This document shows, one piece after another, positions 54,484 to 63,235 of a DNA stretch of 64,000 nt. Position numbers and translations under genes: made by a program. The notes beneath the pieces were generated by a model. It did no database searches. It was not told the DNA's origin and saw only the letters and a list, made by a program, of their open reading frames with translations. This DNA is from Actinomycetes bacterium (lineage in GTDB: Bacteria > Actinomycetota > Acidimicrobiia > Acidimicrobiales > RAAP-2). Location of the stretch: positions 1 to 64,000 of the forward strand of contig JAKAUQ010000034.1 of NCBI GenBank assembly GCA_021827705.1, written 5' to 3'. The number at the start of each line of letters is the position of its first letter. The stretch's first letter is position 1.

Positions 54484-55128
54484 ATGGCTCGCTACACCGG
54501 ACCCGTCTGCCGCCTGTGCCGCCGTGAGCGGACCAAGCTCTACTTGAAGGGCGAGCGCTGCCTCTCGCTCAAGTGCCCGGTCTCGGAGAACTCCGACCGC
54601 CAGGCCCGCGCCTACCCGCCGGGCATGCACGGCCGCGACCGCCAGCGCCAGGGCTCCGAGTACCTGGTCCAGCTGCGCGAGAAGCAGAAGGCTCGCCGCA
54701 CCTACGGCCTGCTCGAGAAGCAGTTCCGCAACCTCTACGAGGAGGCCAACCGGCGACCCGGCGTCACCGGCACCAACCTGCTGCAGTTCCTGGAGCTGCG
54801 CCTGGACAACGTGGCCTACCGGGCCGGGTGGGGCGCCTCGCGCGCCCAGGCCCGCCAGCTGGTGCGCCACGGCCACGTGACCGTCAACGGCAAGCGCGTC
54901 ACCATCCCGAGCTTCCGGGTGCGCCCGGGCGACGCGGTGAGCCTCAAGGGCGCCACGCGCGACAACTTCAACGTGCGGCGCAATCGCGACGTCCTCGACC
55001 GCTCGGTCCCCGGGTGGCTCGAGACCAGCGAGGACGGCTTCGCCGTGGCCATCCGCATCGTCCCCCAGCGCGAGCAGATCGACGAGTCGATCCGCGAGCA
55101 GCTCATCGTCGAGCTCTACTCCAAGTAA
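54484..55128 (+). CDS. rpsD: 30S ribosomal protein S4, zinc form
   Basis: S4 (214 residues) nucleates 16S assembly. The N-terminal zinc finger has Cys9, Cys12, Cys26 and Cys31. LRLDNVAYRAGWGASRAQARQ starts the S4 RNA-binding domain. GTAGGGAC precedes the ATG four bases after rpsK. Confidence 0.97.
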   Translation: MARYTGPVCRLCRRERTKLYLKGERCLSLKCPVSENSDRQARAYPPGMHGRDRQRQGSEYLVQLREKQKARRTYGLLEKQFRNLYEEANRRPGVTGTNLLQFLELRLDNVAYRAGWGASRAQARQLVRHGHVTVNGKRVTIPSFRVRPGDAVSLKGATRDNFNVRRNRDVLDRSVPGWLETSEDGFAVAIRIVPQREQIDESIREQLIVELYSK

Positions 55129-55146
55129 GCCGGCAGCGAGGTTTCC

Positions 55147-56088
55147 ATGCTCATCATTCAACGACCCACCATCGAGGCCCTCGGCGAGGAGGAGGCCAAC
55201 CGCCAGTCCTTCGCCATCGGGCCGCTGGACCCCGGCTTCGGGCACACGCTGGGCAACGCCCTGCGGCGCACCCTGCTCTCGTCGATCCCGGGCGCCGCGG
55301 CCACGCGCGTCAAGTTCGACAGCGTGCTCCACGAGTTCGGCGTGATCGAGGGCGTCAAGGAGGACGTCCAGGACATCTGCCTGAACCTGAAGGACCTCCT
55401 GGTGCGCGTGCACAGCGACGAGCCCGTCGTGCTGCGCCTCGACAAGCGCGGCGAGGGCCCGGTCCTGGCCGCCGACCTGTCCACGACGGCCGACGTCGAG
55501 GTTCTCAACGGGGACTTGCACCTGGCCTACCTGACCAGCGCCAAGGCGGCGCTCGGCTTCGAGCTCACCGTTGAGCGCGGCAAGGGCTACGTGGGCGCCG
55601 AGTTCAACAAGTCGGGCGCGGCGATCGGGGTCATCCCGCTGGACGCGATCTTCTCGCCGGTGCGCCGCGTGAGCTTCCACGTCGACCCGGTGCGCGCCGA
55701 CCAGTCCAAGGACTTCGACCGCCTGGTCCTGGAGGTGGAGACCGACGGCTCGATCAGCCCGTCGGAGGCTCTGGCCTCGGCGGCCAAGACGCTGGGCTCC
55801 CTGGTCGAGCTGATCGCCAGCTTCGACGAGGCGGCTCCCGCCCTGGAGCTCGGCGACGTGGGCTCGGCCCAGGCCGCCGCCAGCGAGCTGGACGTGCGCA
55901 TCGAGGAGCTCGGCCTGACCGAGCGCTCGCGCAACTGCCTCAAGCGGGCCGGCATCAACACCGTGGCCCAGCTGGTCAACGCCACCGAGCGGGACCTGAC
56001 CTCGATCACCAACTTCGGCGCCACGTCGCTGCGTGACGTCGTCGAGCGCCTGGGCGAGCGCGGGCTGGTCCTGCGCGTGGAGGACTGA
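55147..56088 (+). CDS. rpoA: DNA-directed RNA polymerase alpha subunit
   Basis: The 313-residue alpha subunit assembles the polymerase (N-terminal domain, about 1-230; GFGHTLGNALRRTLLSSIPG) and binds promoter UP elements and activators (C-terminal domain, about 245-313; LGLTERSRNCLKRAGINTV). It follows rpsD by 18 bases and leads into rplQ. Confidence 0.98.
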   Translation: MLIIQRPTIEALGEEEANRQSFAIGPLDPGFGHTLGNALRRTLLSSIPGAAATRVKFDSVLHEFGVIEGVKEDVQDICLNLKDLLVRVHSDEPVVLRLDKRGEGPVLAADLSTTADVEVLNGDLHLAYLTSAKAALGFELTVERGKGYVGAEFNKSGAAIGVIPLDAIFSPVRRVSFHVDPVRADQSKDFDRLVLEVETDGSISPSEALASAAKTLGSLVELIASFDEAAPALELGDVGSAQAAASELDVRIEELGLTERSRNCLKRAGINTVAQLVNATERDLTSITNFGATSLRDVVERLGERGLVLRVED

Positions 56089-56089
56089 C

Positions 56090-56452
56090 GTGCGTGCCAC
56101 CCCCAAGCGCGGACGCCGCTTCGGCGGGGACGCCGCCCACCAGAAGGCCATGTTCGCCAACCTGGTCGCCTCGATGATCGCCGCGGAGTCGATCGTCACG
56201 ACCGAGGCCAAGGCCAAGGCCCTGCGCCCGGTCGTCGAGAAGGTGGTCACCACCGCCATCAACGCCCCCGAGGGGTCGGTGGCCGCGCACCGGCGCGTGG
56301 TGGCCCTGATCCGCGACAAGGACATGGCCAAGAAGCTCTTCGACGAGATCGCCCCGCGCTACGCGGACCGTCCCGGCGGCTACACCCGCATCCTCAAGCT
56401 CGGGCCCCGTCTGGGCGACAACGCCCCGATGGCGCGCATCGAGTTCGTCTGA
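56090..56452 (+). CDS. rplQ: 50S ribosomal protein L17
   Basis: L17 (120 residues) lies near the tunnel exit. TPKRGRRFGGDAAHQKAMFANL and the C-terminal YTRILKLGPRLGDNAPMARIE are diagnostic. The GTG at 56090, one base after the rpoA stop, gives the expected N-terminus. Confidence 0.96.
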   Translation: MRATPKRGRRFGGDAAHQKAMFANLVASMIAAESIVTTEAKAKALRPVVEKVVTTAINAPEGSVAAHRRVVALIRDKDMAKKLFDEIAPRYADRPGGYTRILKLGPRLGDNAPMARIEFV

Positions 56453-56456
56453 GCCC

Positions 56457-57287
56457 ATGGCGGCCACCCACCGGTGGCGCCTGGACATCGCCTACGACGG
56501 AGCCGGCTTCGCGGGCTTCGCGCCCCAGCCGGGGCGCCGCACCGTCGTCGGCGTGCTCGGAGGGGCCCTGGCGCGCGTGGCGCGCCTGGAGGCCCCGCCC
56601 TACCTGACCGGAGCGGGCCGCACCGACGCCGGGGTGCACGCGCTGGGTCAGGTGGTCTCGACGGACCTGCCCGGCCACTGGGAGCCCCCCGAGCTCGTCT
56701 CTCACCTGAACGCCCTGGCGCGCCCGGACCTCGTCGTGGGGCGGGCCCAGATCCTCGAGGGATTCGACGCGCGCCGGGAGGCACTGTGGCGCGCCTACCG
56801 CTACCGCGTCGTCGAGGCGCCCGCCACCAGCCTGGTGACCGCGCACGCCTGGGCGGTGCCGGGGCCCTTGGACCTGGCGGCCATGGACCAGGCGGCCGCG
56901 GCCCTGCTCGGCGAGCACGACTTTCGCGCGTTCTGCCGGCGCCCGCCCGATCACGGCCCCGCTGACCCCCTGGTGCGCCGCGTCCAGGTGGCGCGCTGGC
57001 ACGCGACGGGCGACGACCTGGCCCTCGGGGCGGGGCGCTACCTGCTCTTTGACATCGTGGCCAACGCCTTCTGCCACCACCAGGTGCGCACCCTGTGCGC
57101 CTTCCTGGTCGCGGTCGGACAGCACCGCCGCAGCGCCGACGAGCTGGCCGCACGCCTGGGGGCCCCGGGCCGCGATGGCCTGCCGGCTCTCGCTCCCCCC
57201 GGGGGCCTCAGCCTGCTCGCCGTGGGCTACGACGCGGGCCGGGGCGGGGCCTCGGGACCACCTGGTGAGGACGAGCCCACCCACTAG
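56457..57287 (+). CDS. truA: tRNA pseudouridine(38-40) synthase
   Basis: TruA (276 residues) converts uridines 38-40 of tRNA to pseudouridine. The catalytic Asp is in GAGRTDAGVHALGQV; DFRAFCRR and NAFCHHQVR are conserved. In many actinobacteria truA is followed directly by rplM-rpsI; here a 5-kb block intervenes. Confidence 0.95.
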   Translation: MAATHRWRLDIAYDGAGFAGFAPQPGRRTVVGVLGGALARVARLEAPPYLTGAGRTDAGVHALGQVVSTDLPGHWEPPELVSHLNALARPDLVVGRAQILEGFDARREALWRAYRYRVVEAPATSLVTAHAWAVPGPLDLAAMDQAAAALLGEHDFRAFCRRPPDHGPADPLVRRVQVARWHATGDDLALGAGRYLLFDIVANAFCHHQVRTLCAFLVAVGQHRRSADELAARLGAPGRDGLPALAPPGGLSLLAVGYDAGRGGASGPPGEDEPTH

Positions 57288-57404
57288 TGTCGTGCCGCCC
57301 TGGTGGCGATGGCGGGGCTCGGCGACTTGTGAACCCGTGCACACCTCTGGACGCTGCTGGAGGGCGGGCCTACGGTTCGGGAGGAGTCGACGAGGAGGTT
57401 GACG

Positions 57405-57932
57405 ATGAAGCTCAAGACGGCGGGACTGAGAGTTCTCGCCCTGGCGCTGGTGGTCGGAAGCGTGCTCGTGGGAGGGACGGGAGTGGCGGTTGCGGCTGGC
57501 TCGCCATCGCCGCAGGGTCCGCCGACGTACGGTGTTCCACCCTACGTTCCCGCACAGGCATCGCAGTGGACCATTTCCGGCGTGACGCCAACGATGACGA
57601 TATCGGTTCAGGGCGGCAATGCGGGTCGGATTTGGCAGGTGTATCAAGTCACCAACGTCGGCACGACGCCGCTGAGCAAGGCAATAGTGCAGGTCGGTAT
57701 CATGGACGTCGACGTTAACGGCACGTGGTGTTACTCGACCTCCTGCCTGGGGTTAGTTCAGCTGCTGAACTCCAACGGCGTCTTGCCCATCGGGGAGACG
57801 ACCACCGGGGTCGATGTCCAGGACCTGGGAACCATCAACCCGGGTAGTTCCTCCGACCACGTCCTCAACATGAGATACGACTCCAGCGTCCTAAAGTTCG
57901 AAGTCTGGATCTGGGTGTGGTACCTGCCCTAG
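57405..57932 (+). CDS. secreted orphan protein of atypical codon use
   Basis: This 175-residue protein has a classic signal peptide (KLKTAGLRVLALALVVGS, hydrophobic core, cleavage near AVAA-GS at about 31), a Pro-rich stretch, then a beta-rich domain with two close cysteines in WCYSTSCLG and a Trp-rich end (VWIWVWYLP). I recognise no family. Codons rare elsewhere in the window occur (ATA, TTA at 57753-57755, AGA, CTA), and the local GC is visibly lower. GAGGAGG is 6 bases before the ATG. Recent transfer is likely. Confidence 0.75.
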   Translation: MKLKTAGLRVLALALVVGSVLVGGTGVAVAAGSPSPQGPPTYGVPPYVPAQASQWTISGVTPTMTISVQGGNAGRIWQVYQVTNVGTTPLSKAIVQVGIMDVDVNGTWCYSTSCLGLVQLLNSNGVLPIGETTTGVDVQDLGTINPGSSSDHVLNMRYDSSVLKFEVWIWVWYLP

Positions 57933-58417
57933 TCAGGGGGACGGCGGCTGCCCGAGCAGAGTGATTGCGGTCCACCGCGTGCGTGAGCACTGCACGCTGC
58001 GTGGCGCTGGGAGTGCGTCCTGGTTGGCGCCCGTTCTGGGAACACGGGGACTCACCGCATCCGATCACCAGGTGGCTGGTGCCTCCTCGGTGGGTCACGC
58101 GGCACTCGCGAAGCCCTGGTACCGGGCGTCGTGACGCGAATGGCAGCCCCCCACGTGCTCGCACGGGTGCTGCGTCCCTGAGCCGACGGCCCGGCCGCCG
58201 TTGGGGGCACCCGCTGCGTCTAGCGCCGTCGTCGCCGAGGGCGGACGGGGTGCGCTCGGGCACTGTCGCCGTGCGTGGCGCGTGGCGCGAGCGATCCGTA
58301 AGATGCGGATCACGTCGAGGCGCAGGCGCAGCGGTGACGGCGATCGTGGCCGTCGCGCCCCAGCCTGACGACCGGTGTCAGGAGAGCCCGGGGGCGCGCC
58401 GGGGGACGGGGGGTCCC
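57933..58417 (+). other. 485-bp gap without a recognised gene
   Basis: A frame is open through most of this gap, upstream of the transporter, but its translation is Arg/Pro/Ser-rich with no domain, as expected from GC-rich noise. The only structure noted is the inverted repeat GATCCG (58293-58298) and CGGATC (58306-58311) with a 7-base centre, a possible operator 107 bases before the transporter. No promoter could be placed with confidence. Confidence 0.5.
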
Positions 58418-60334
58418 ATGGCCACGACAACCACCACCGACCACGAGGCGAGCGACCGCCGGCTGCGCCGGGTCCTGTCGCGCAGCCAGCTGCTGATGCT
58501 GTCGCTCGGCGCCATCATCGGCTCGGGCTGGCTGTTCTCGGCCATGACGGCCGACGCCCTGGCGGGGCCGGCGTCCTACGTCTCGTGGATCGTCGGGGGC
58601 GTGCTGGTGCTGCTGATCGCGGTGGCCTACGCGGAGGTCGCGACCATGCTGCCGCGCTCGGGGGCCATCGTGCGCTACCCCCACCTGACCCACGGGGGCT
58701 ACACCGGGTTCATCCTGGGCTGGGCCTACCTGCTGGCCAGCGCCTCGGTGCCGGCCATCGAGGCCATCGCCACCGTGCAGTACATCGGACCCCAGGCGCC
58801 CGCGAGCTGGCACCTGCTGGAGTCGCCGGTGACGACCTCGTCGATCCTCCACTTCCCCGAGGGCTGGCTCTTCACGGTCTTCTTGCTGCTGGTCTTCTTC
58901 TTCATCAACCTCTACGGGGCGAGGTTCCTGGGTCGCCTGAACAACACCGTCATGGTCTGGAAGATCCTGATGCCGGTCGCCACCTTCATCTTGATCTTCT
59001 TCCTGTCGTTCCACTCCGGCAACTTCTCGCCTCCGGGAGGCCCGGCGATCGCTGGCTGGCACGAGGTCTTCTACATCATCCCGGGCGCCGGGATCATCTT
59101 CTCCTACCTGGGTTTTCGCCAGGCGCTGGACTTCGGCGGCGAGGCGCGCGACCCCCAGCGCGACATCCCCTTCGCCACGGTGGTCTCGGTGCTGATCGGC
59201 ATCGTCATCTACACGCTGCTGCAGATCGCCTTCACCGGTGGCATCGTGTGGCACTACTTCGGGATCGCCACCAACGACTACGCGGCCCTGGGGTCGCCCT
59301 CGTCGGCCGCCACGCACGTGCTGGTCACCGCGAGCCCGTTCTTCGCCATCATGAAGGCCTCCGGGGTCGCCTTCCTGGTGTCGGTGATGTCCTACCTGCT
59401 GATCGCCGACGCCTTCGTCTCCCCGATCGGCACCGGCTACATCTACCTGGGCACCGGCGGGCGCACCATCTACGGCATGGGGGTCTCGGGCTACGTGCCG
59501 GCCGCCGCGACGCGCGTGAGCCGGCGCACCCGGGTCCCCTGGGTCGCGCTGCTGGCGTCGTTCCTGGTGGCCGTGGCCTTCGTCTCGCCCAACAAGAGCT
59601 GGTTCTCCCTGGTGGGCATCATCACCTCGATGACGGTCTTCACCTACATCATGGGCGGCGTGTCCCTCCAGATCTTCCGGCGCACGGCCCCCGACCTGGC
59701 GCGCCCCTTCCGGCTCGGGGGGGCAGCCCTGTGGTCGCCGCTGGCGTTCCTGGCCGCGACCGCCATCGTCTACTGGTCGGGGTTCGCCACCGACATCGAG
59801 CTGGTGGCCCTGCTGTTCATCGGCCTGCCGCTGTACTCCTGGTTCTTCGCGGGGCCCCGGGGCTACATGCACCGCGGGGCGGCCGTGGTCGTGGGGGCCG
59901 TGTTCCTGGTGGCCTGGGTCCTCCTGATGCACTGGGGTCACTGGGTGCTCTCGTCGGCTCTCGCGACCAACCCGGCCGAGCACGCCCCCTTCGTCACGTG
60001 GTACGCGCTGGTCGCCGTCGCCGTCTACGGCTTCACCGGGCTGTGCTGGCTCTTCGGCAACACCGAGGGCCGCCACCTGATCGTGCGCTCCCTCTGGCTG
60101 ATCACCTACATCCTGGCCGAGGTGCTGCTCGCCTACTACGGCGCCTTCGGCGTCACCGCGCACGTCCCCAAGCTCCTCACCTTCCCCATCGACACGATCT
60201 GGGCGCTCGTGATCGGCCTGGCCTGCTACTACTGGGCCGTCGCCAGTGGCTACGAGACCGACGAGATCCGCGCGATCACCGCCTCGGGGTCGGGACTCGT
60301 GGCCGAGGGGCCCGCCAGCGACGCGGAGGCCTAG
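58418..60334 (+). CDS. APC-superfamily amino-acid permease
   Basis: This 638-residue transporter has 12 to 14 membrane helices. The first carries LLMLSLGAIIGSGWLFSA, matching the substrate-binding unwound helix 1 of APC transporters (GxxIGxG). The helix 6 region contains FSYLGFRQALDFGGEARDP, which resembles the conserved Phe/Gly-Glu stretch of amino-acid permeases. It is longer than the usual 450-550 because of extra C-terminal helices. The ATG at 58418 opens the Thr/Asp-rich cytoplasmic tail. Substrate unknown. Confidence 0.88.
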   Translation: MATTTTTDHEASDRRLRRVLSRSQLLMLSLGAIIGSGWLFSAMTADALAGPASYVSWIVGGVLVLLIAVAYAEVATMLPRSGAIVRYPHLTHGGYTGFILGWAYLLASASVPAIEAIATVQYIGPQAPASWHLLESPVTTSSILHFPEGWLFTVFLLLVFFFINLYGARFLGRLNNTVMVWKILMPVATFILIFFLSFHSGNFSPPGGPAIAGWHEVFYIIPGAGIIFSYLGFRQALDFGGEARDPQRDIPFATVVSVLIGIVIYTLLQIAFTGGIVWHYFGIATNDYAALGSPSSAATHVLVTASPFFAIMKASGVAFLVSVMSYLLIADAFVSPIGTGYIYLGTGGRTIYGMGVSGYVPAAATRVSRRTRVPWVALLASFLVAVAFVSPNKSWFSLVGIITSMTVFTYIMGGVSLQIFRRTAPDLARPFRLGGAALWSPLAFLAATAIVYWSGFATDIELVALLFIGLPLYSWFFAGPRGYMHRGAAVVVGAVFLVAWVLLMHWGHWVLSSALATNPAEHAPFVTWYALVAVAVYGFTGLCWLFGNTEGRHLIVRSLWLITYILAEVLLAYYGAFGVTAHVPKLLTFPIDTIWALVIGLACYYWAVASGYETDEIRAITASGSGLVAEGPASDAEA

Positions 60335-60367
60335 GCCGTCGCCTGGGTCGCGGTAGCGGTCGGTCGA

Positions 60368-60373
60368 TAGGCT
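60368..60373 (+). promoter_or_regulatory. -10 element of the M13 peptidase gene (leaderless)
   Basis: TAGGCT ends 7 bases before the ATG at 60381; no Shine-Dalgarno is needed. Confidence 0.45.
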
Positions 60374-60380
60374 CGCGGAG

Positions 60381-62306
60381 ATGACCGACCCGACTGCTCC
60401 GCCACGCCCCCAAGACGACCTGTTCCGTCACGTGAACGCCGCATGGCTCGCCGAGACCTCGATCCCACCGGACCGCTCGCGCTACGGGTCCTTCCACGAG
60501 CTGGCCGACGCCGCCGAGATCGCGGCGCGCGCCATCCTCGAGGAGTGCCGGCAGGCCGCGCCGGGCTCCGAGGCGCGCAAGATCGGCGACCTCTACGCGA
60601 GCTTCCTGGACGAGGAGCGCGTCGAGGCCCGGGGCGCAGACCCGATCGCGGCCACGCTGGCCGAGGTCGCCGCGGTCTCCAGCATGGATGAGCTGGTGGC
60701 CCTGCTCGGGCGCCTCGAGCGCAACGAGGTCGGTGGCTTCTTCGGCACCTACGTCGACCAGGACCCCGGCGACCCCGAGCGCTACCGCGTGCTGCTCGAG
60801 CAGGGGGGCATCTCGCTGCCCGACGAGAGCTACTACCGCGAGGAGCACTTCGCCAGCGTGCGCGAGGCCTTCGTGAGCCACGTGGCCCGCTCCCTGGCGC
60901 TGGCCGGCTGGGACGACGTCGACGCGCGCGCGGCGCGGGTCCTGGAGCTCGAGACGGCCCTGGCGGCGGGCCACTGGGACCAGGTGGCCTCGCGCGACGC
61001 GGTCAAGACCTACAACCTGATGACCTTTGACGCCCTGGCCGGTGTCGTCGGCCCGCACCTGATCACCTGGCGCGCGGCCCTGGGCGCGCCCGCGGTGGCC
61101 TTCGACGAGGTGGTGGTGCGCCAGCCGAGCTTCGCGGCGACCCTGGCGGCTCAACTCGTCGAGGACCGCCTCGCGGCCTGGCGCGACTGGCTGGCCTGGC
61201 GGGTCGTGCGAGCGGCCTCGCCCTACCTGTCGTCGGCCTTCGTCGAGGCCCACTTCGACTTCTACGGGCGCACCCTGACCGGCCAGCCCGAGCAGCGGGC
61301 GCGCTGGAAGCGCGGCGTGGCCCTGGTCGAGGGGACCCTCGGCGAGGCGCTGGGCCGGCTCTACGTGGAGCGCCACTTCGCCCCGGCGGCCAAGGCCCGC
61401 ATGGACGAGTTGGTCACCAACCTGCTGGAGGCCTACCGCCGCTCGATCGCCGAGCTGGCCTGGATGAGCCCGGCCACGCGCCAGCGCGCCCTGGCCAAGC
61501 TGGCCACCTTCCACCCGAAGATCGGCTACCCGGTGCGCTGGCGCGACTACGCCAGCGTCGAGATCGACGCCGGCGACCTGATCGGCAACGTCCGGCGCGC
61601 CACGGCCTTCGAGGTGGCCCGCCAGCTGGGCAAGATCGGCCAGCCCGTCGACCGCGACGAGTGGTTCATGCTGCCCCAGACGGTCAACGCCTACTACAAC
61701 CCCGGGATGAACGAGATCGTCTTCCCGGCCGCCATCTTGCAGCCGCCCTTCTTCGACCAGCACGGCGACGATGCGTCCAACTACGGGGCCATCGGCGCCG
61801 TGATCGGCCACGAGATCGGCCACGGCTTCGACGACCAGGGCTCGCGCTACGACGGTGCGGGGCGCCTGGCCGACTGGTGGGAGGCCGCCGACCGGGCGGC
61901 CTTCGAGGAGCGCACCGCTGCCCTGATCGGCCAGTACGACGCACTGGTGCCCGAGGGGTCAGTGAACCACGTCAACGGTGCCTTGACCATCGGGGAGAAC
62001 ATCGGGGACCTGGGAGGACTGGGCATCGCCTGGCAGGCCTACCAGCTGTCCCTCGCGGGGGCCGCCGACCCGGTGATCGAGGGTCGCCGCGGCGCCGAGC
62101 GGTTCCTGATCGCCTGGGCGCGCGCCTGGCGCTCCCTGTCGCGGCCCGAGGAGACCGAGCGGCTGCTGGCCATCGATCCCCACAGCCCGCCCGAGTTCCG
62201 CTGCAACCAGGTGGCCCGCAACCTGGAGGTCTTCTACCAGGCCTTCGGAGCGGGGCCCGGCGACGCCATGTACCTGGCGCCCGAGCAGCGCGTCACCATC
62301 TGGTAG
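60381..62306 (+). CDS. M13-family zinc metallopeptidase (neprilysin/PepO-like)
   Basis: This 641-residue peptidase cleaves oligopeptides. The zinc site HEIGH is at 477-481 with the downstream Glu ligand in GENIGDLGG; NAYYNPGMNEIVFPAAILQ is the substrate-binding signature, and CNQVARNLEVFYQAF is near the end. There is no signal peptide or membrane anchor, so it is probably cytoplasmic, unlike eukaryotic neprilysin. Together with the upstream permease it may serve peptide/amino-acid use. Confidence 0.94.
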   Translation: MTDPTAPPRPQDDLFRHVNAAWLAETSIPPDRSRYGSFHELADAAEIAARAILEECRQAAPGSEARKIGDLYASFLDEERVEARGADPIAATLAEVAAVSSMDELVALLGRLERNEVGGFFGTYVDQDPGDPERYRVLLEQGGISLPDESYYREEHFASVREAFVSHVARSLALAGWDDVDARAARVLELETALAAGHWDQVASRDAVKTYNLMTFDALAGVVGPHLITWRAALGAPAVAFDEVVVRQPSFAATLAAQLVEDRLAAWRDWLAWRVVRAASPYLSSAFVEAHFDFYGRTLTGQPEQRARWKRGVALVEGTLGEALGRLYVERHFAPAAKARMDELVTNLLEAYRRSIAELAWMSPATRQRALAKLATFHPKIGYPVRWRDYASVEIDAGDLIGNVRRATAFEVARQLGKIGQPVDRDEWFMLPQTVNAYYNPGMNEIVFPAAILQPPFFDQHGDDASNYGAIGAVIGHEIGHGFDDQGSRYDGAGRLADWWEAADRAAFEERTAALIGQYDALVPEGSVNHVNGALTIGENIGDLGGLGIAWQAYQLSLAGAADPVIEGRRGAERFLIAWARAWRSLSRPEETERLLAIDPHSPPEFRCNQVARNLEVFYQAFGAGPGDAMYLAPEQRVTIW

Positions 62307-62311
62307 CCAAC

Positions 62312-62341
62312 TTGCCCACGACGTTATCCAGCCGGTAGGCT
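62312..62341 (+). promoter_or_regulatory. promoter of rplM-rpsI
   Basis: TTGCCC (62312-62317) and TAGGCT (62336-62341) with an 18-base spacer, the common ribosomal-promoter layout here. Confidence 0.65.
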
Positions 62342-62386
62342 GGAACCCCTGGCATGCCCGACGCGGCCGCCCCAAAGGAAGTCACC

Positions 62387-62833
62387 GTGCGTACGTACAG
62401 TCCGAAAGCCTCTGAGATCACCCGCGCCTGGCACGTCATCGACGCCGAGGGCCTGGTCTTGGGGCGCATGTCGACCGTCGTGGCCTCGCTGCTGCGCGGC
62501 AAGCACCGCCCGACCTTCGCGCGCCACCTGGACACCGGGGACTACGTCATCGTGGTCAACGCCGCCCGGGTGGTGCTGACGGCCAACAAGGCGGCCCAGA
62601 AGTTCGCCTACCACCACTCGGGCTACCCCGGGGGCCTGCGCCAGACGTCGTGGGCGACGCTGCTGGCCGAGGACCCGGTCACCCTGGTGACCAGCGCCGT
62701 GCGCGGCATGGTGCCCAAGACGCGTCTGGGCCGGGCCCAGATGCGCAAGCTGTTCGTGTACGCCGGACCCGAGCACCCCCACGCGGCCCAGCAGCCCGTG
62801 ACCTATGACACCTCGGCGATCCGACGCGGCTAA
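62387..62833 (+). CDS. rplM: 50S ribosomal protein L13
   Basis: L13 (148 residues from the GTG at 62387) is an early assembly protein. [26 protein letters not shown] is the normal N-terminus and AAAGGAAG precedes this GTG by 6 bases. An in-frame ATG at 62354 would add 11 residues but lies almost at the transcription start. [17 protein letters not shown] is conserved. Confidence 0.96.
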   Translation: MRTYSPKASEITRAWHVIDAEGLVLGRMSTVVASLLRGKHRPTFARHLDTGDYVIVVNAARVVLTANKAAQKFAYHHSGYPGGLRQTSWATLLAEDPVTLVTSAVRGMVPKTRLGRAQMRKLFVYAGPEHPHAAQQPVTYDTSAIRRG

Positions 62834-62843
62834 GGAGACGTTC

Positions 62844-63233
62844 GTGACCACTCCCATCCAGTCCACCGGTCGACGCAAGGAGGCGGTGGCCCGCGTGCGG
62901 CTGCGCCCGGGCACCGGGACCATCACGGTCAACGGGCGTACCTTCGAGGACTACTTCACCTCGGCCACGCACCGCCAGATGGTCCAGGAGCCGCTGCGCC
63001 TGCTGGACCAGGTCGAGGCCTACGACGTGGATGCCACGATCGAGGGTGGTGGCGTGGCCGGCCAGGCCGGGGCCCTGCGCCTGGGGATCTCCCGCAGCCT
63101 GATCGAGGTCGACGAGACGAACCGCGCGGCCCTGAAGAAGGGCGGCCTCCTCACGCGCGACGCGCGCAAGAAGGAGACCAAGAAGTACGGCCTGAAGAAG
63201 GCTCGCAAGGCCCCGCAGTACTCGAAGCGGTAG
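62844..63233 (+). CDS. rpsI: 30S ribosomal protein S9
   Basis: S9 (129 residues) reaches the P-site tRNA with its tail. [19 protein letters not shown] and the basic C-terminus ending KAPQYSKR are typical. AAGGAGA precedes the GTG at a 7-base gap. Confidence 0.97.
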   Translation: MTTPIQSTGRRKEAVARVRLRPGTGTITVNGRTFEDYFTSATHRQMVQEPLRLLDQVEAYDVDATIEGGGVAGQAGALRLGISRSLIEVDETNRAALKKGGLLTRDARKKETKKYGLKKARKAPQYSKR

Positions 63234-63235
63234 GC

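Noticed and set aside
57965-58417. N-terminal extension of the APC permease (about 150 residues)
   Set aside because: The added sequence is Arg/Pro/Ser-rich with no domain; the ATG at 58418 gives a normal permease start.
62354-62386. Upstream ATG as the rplM start
   Set aside because: It lies within about 12 bases of the -10 and gives an atypical N-terminus; the GTG at 62387 has a Shine-Dalgarno and the normal L13 start.
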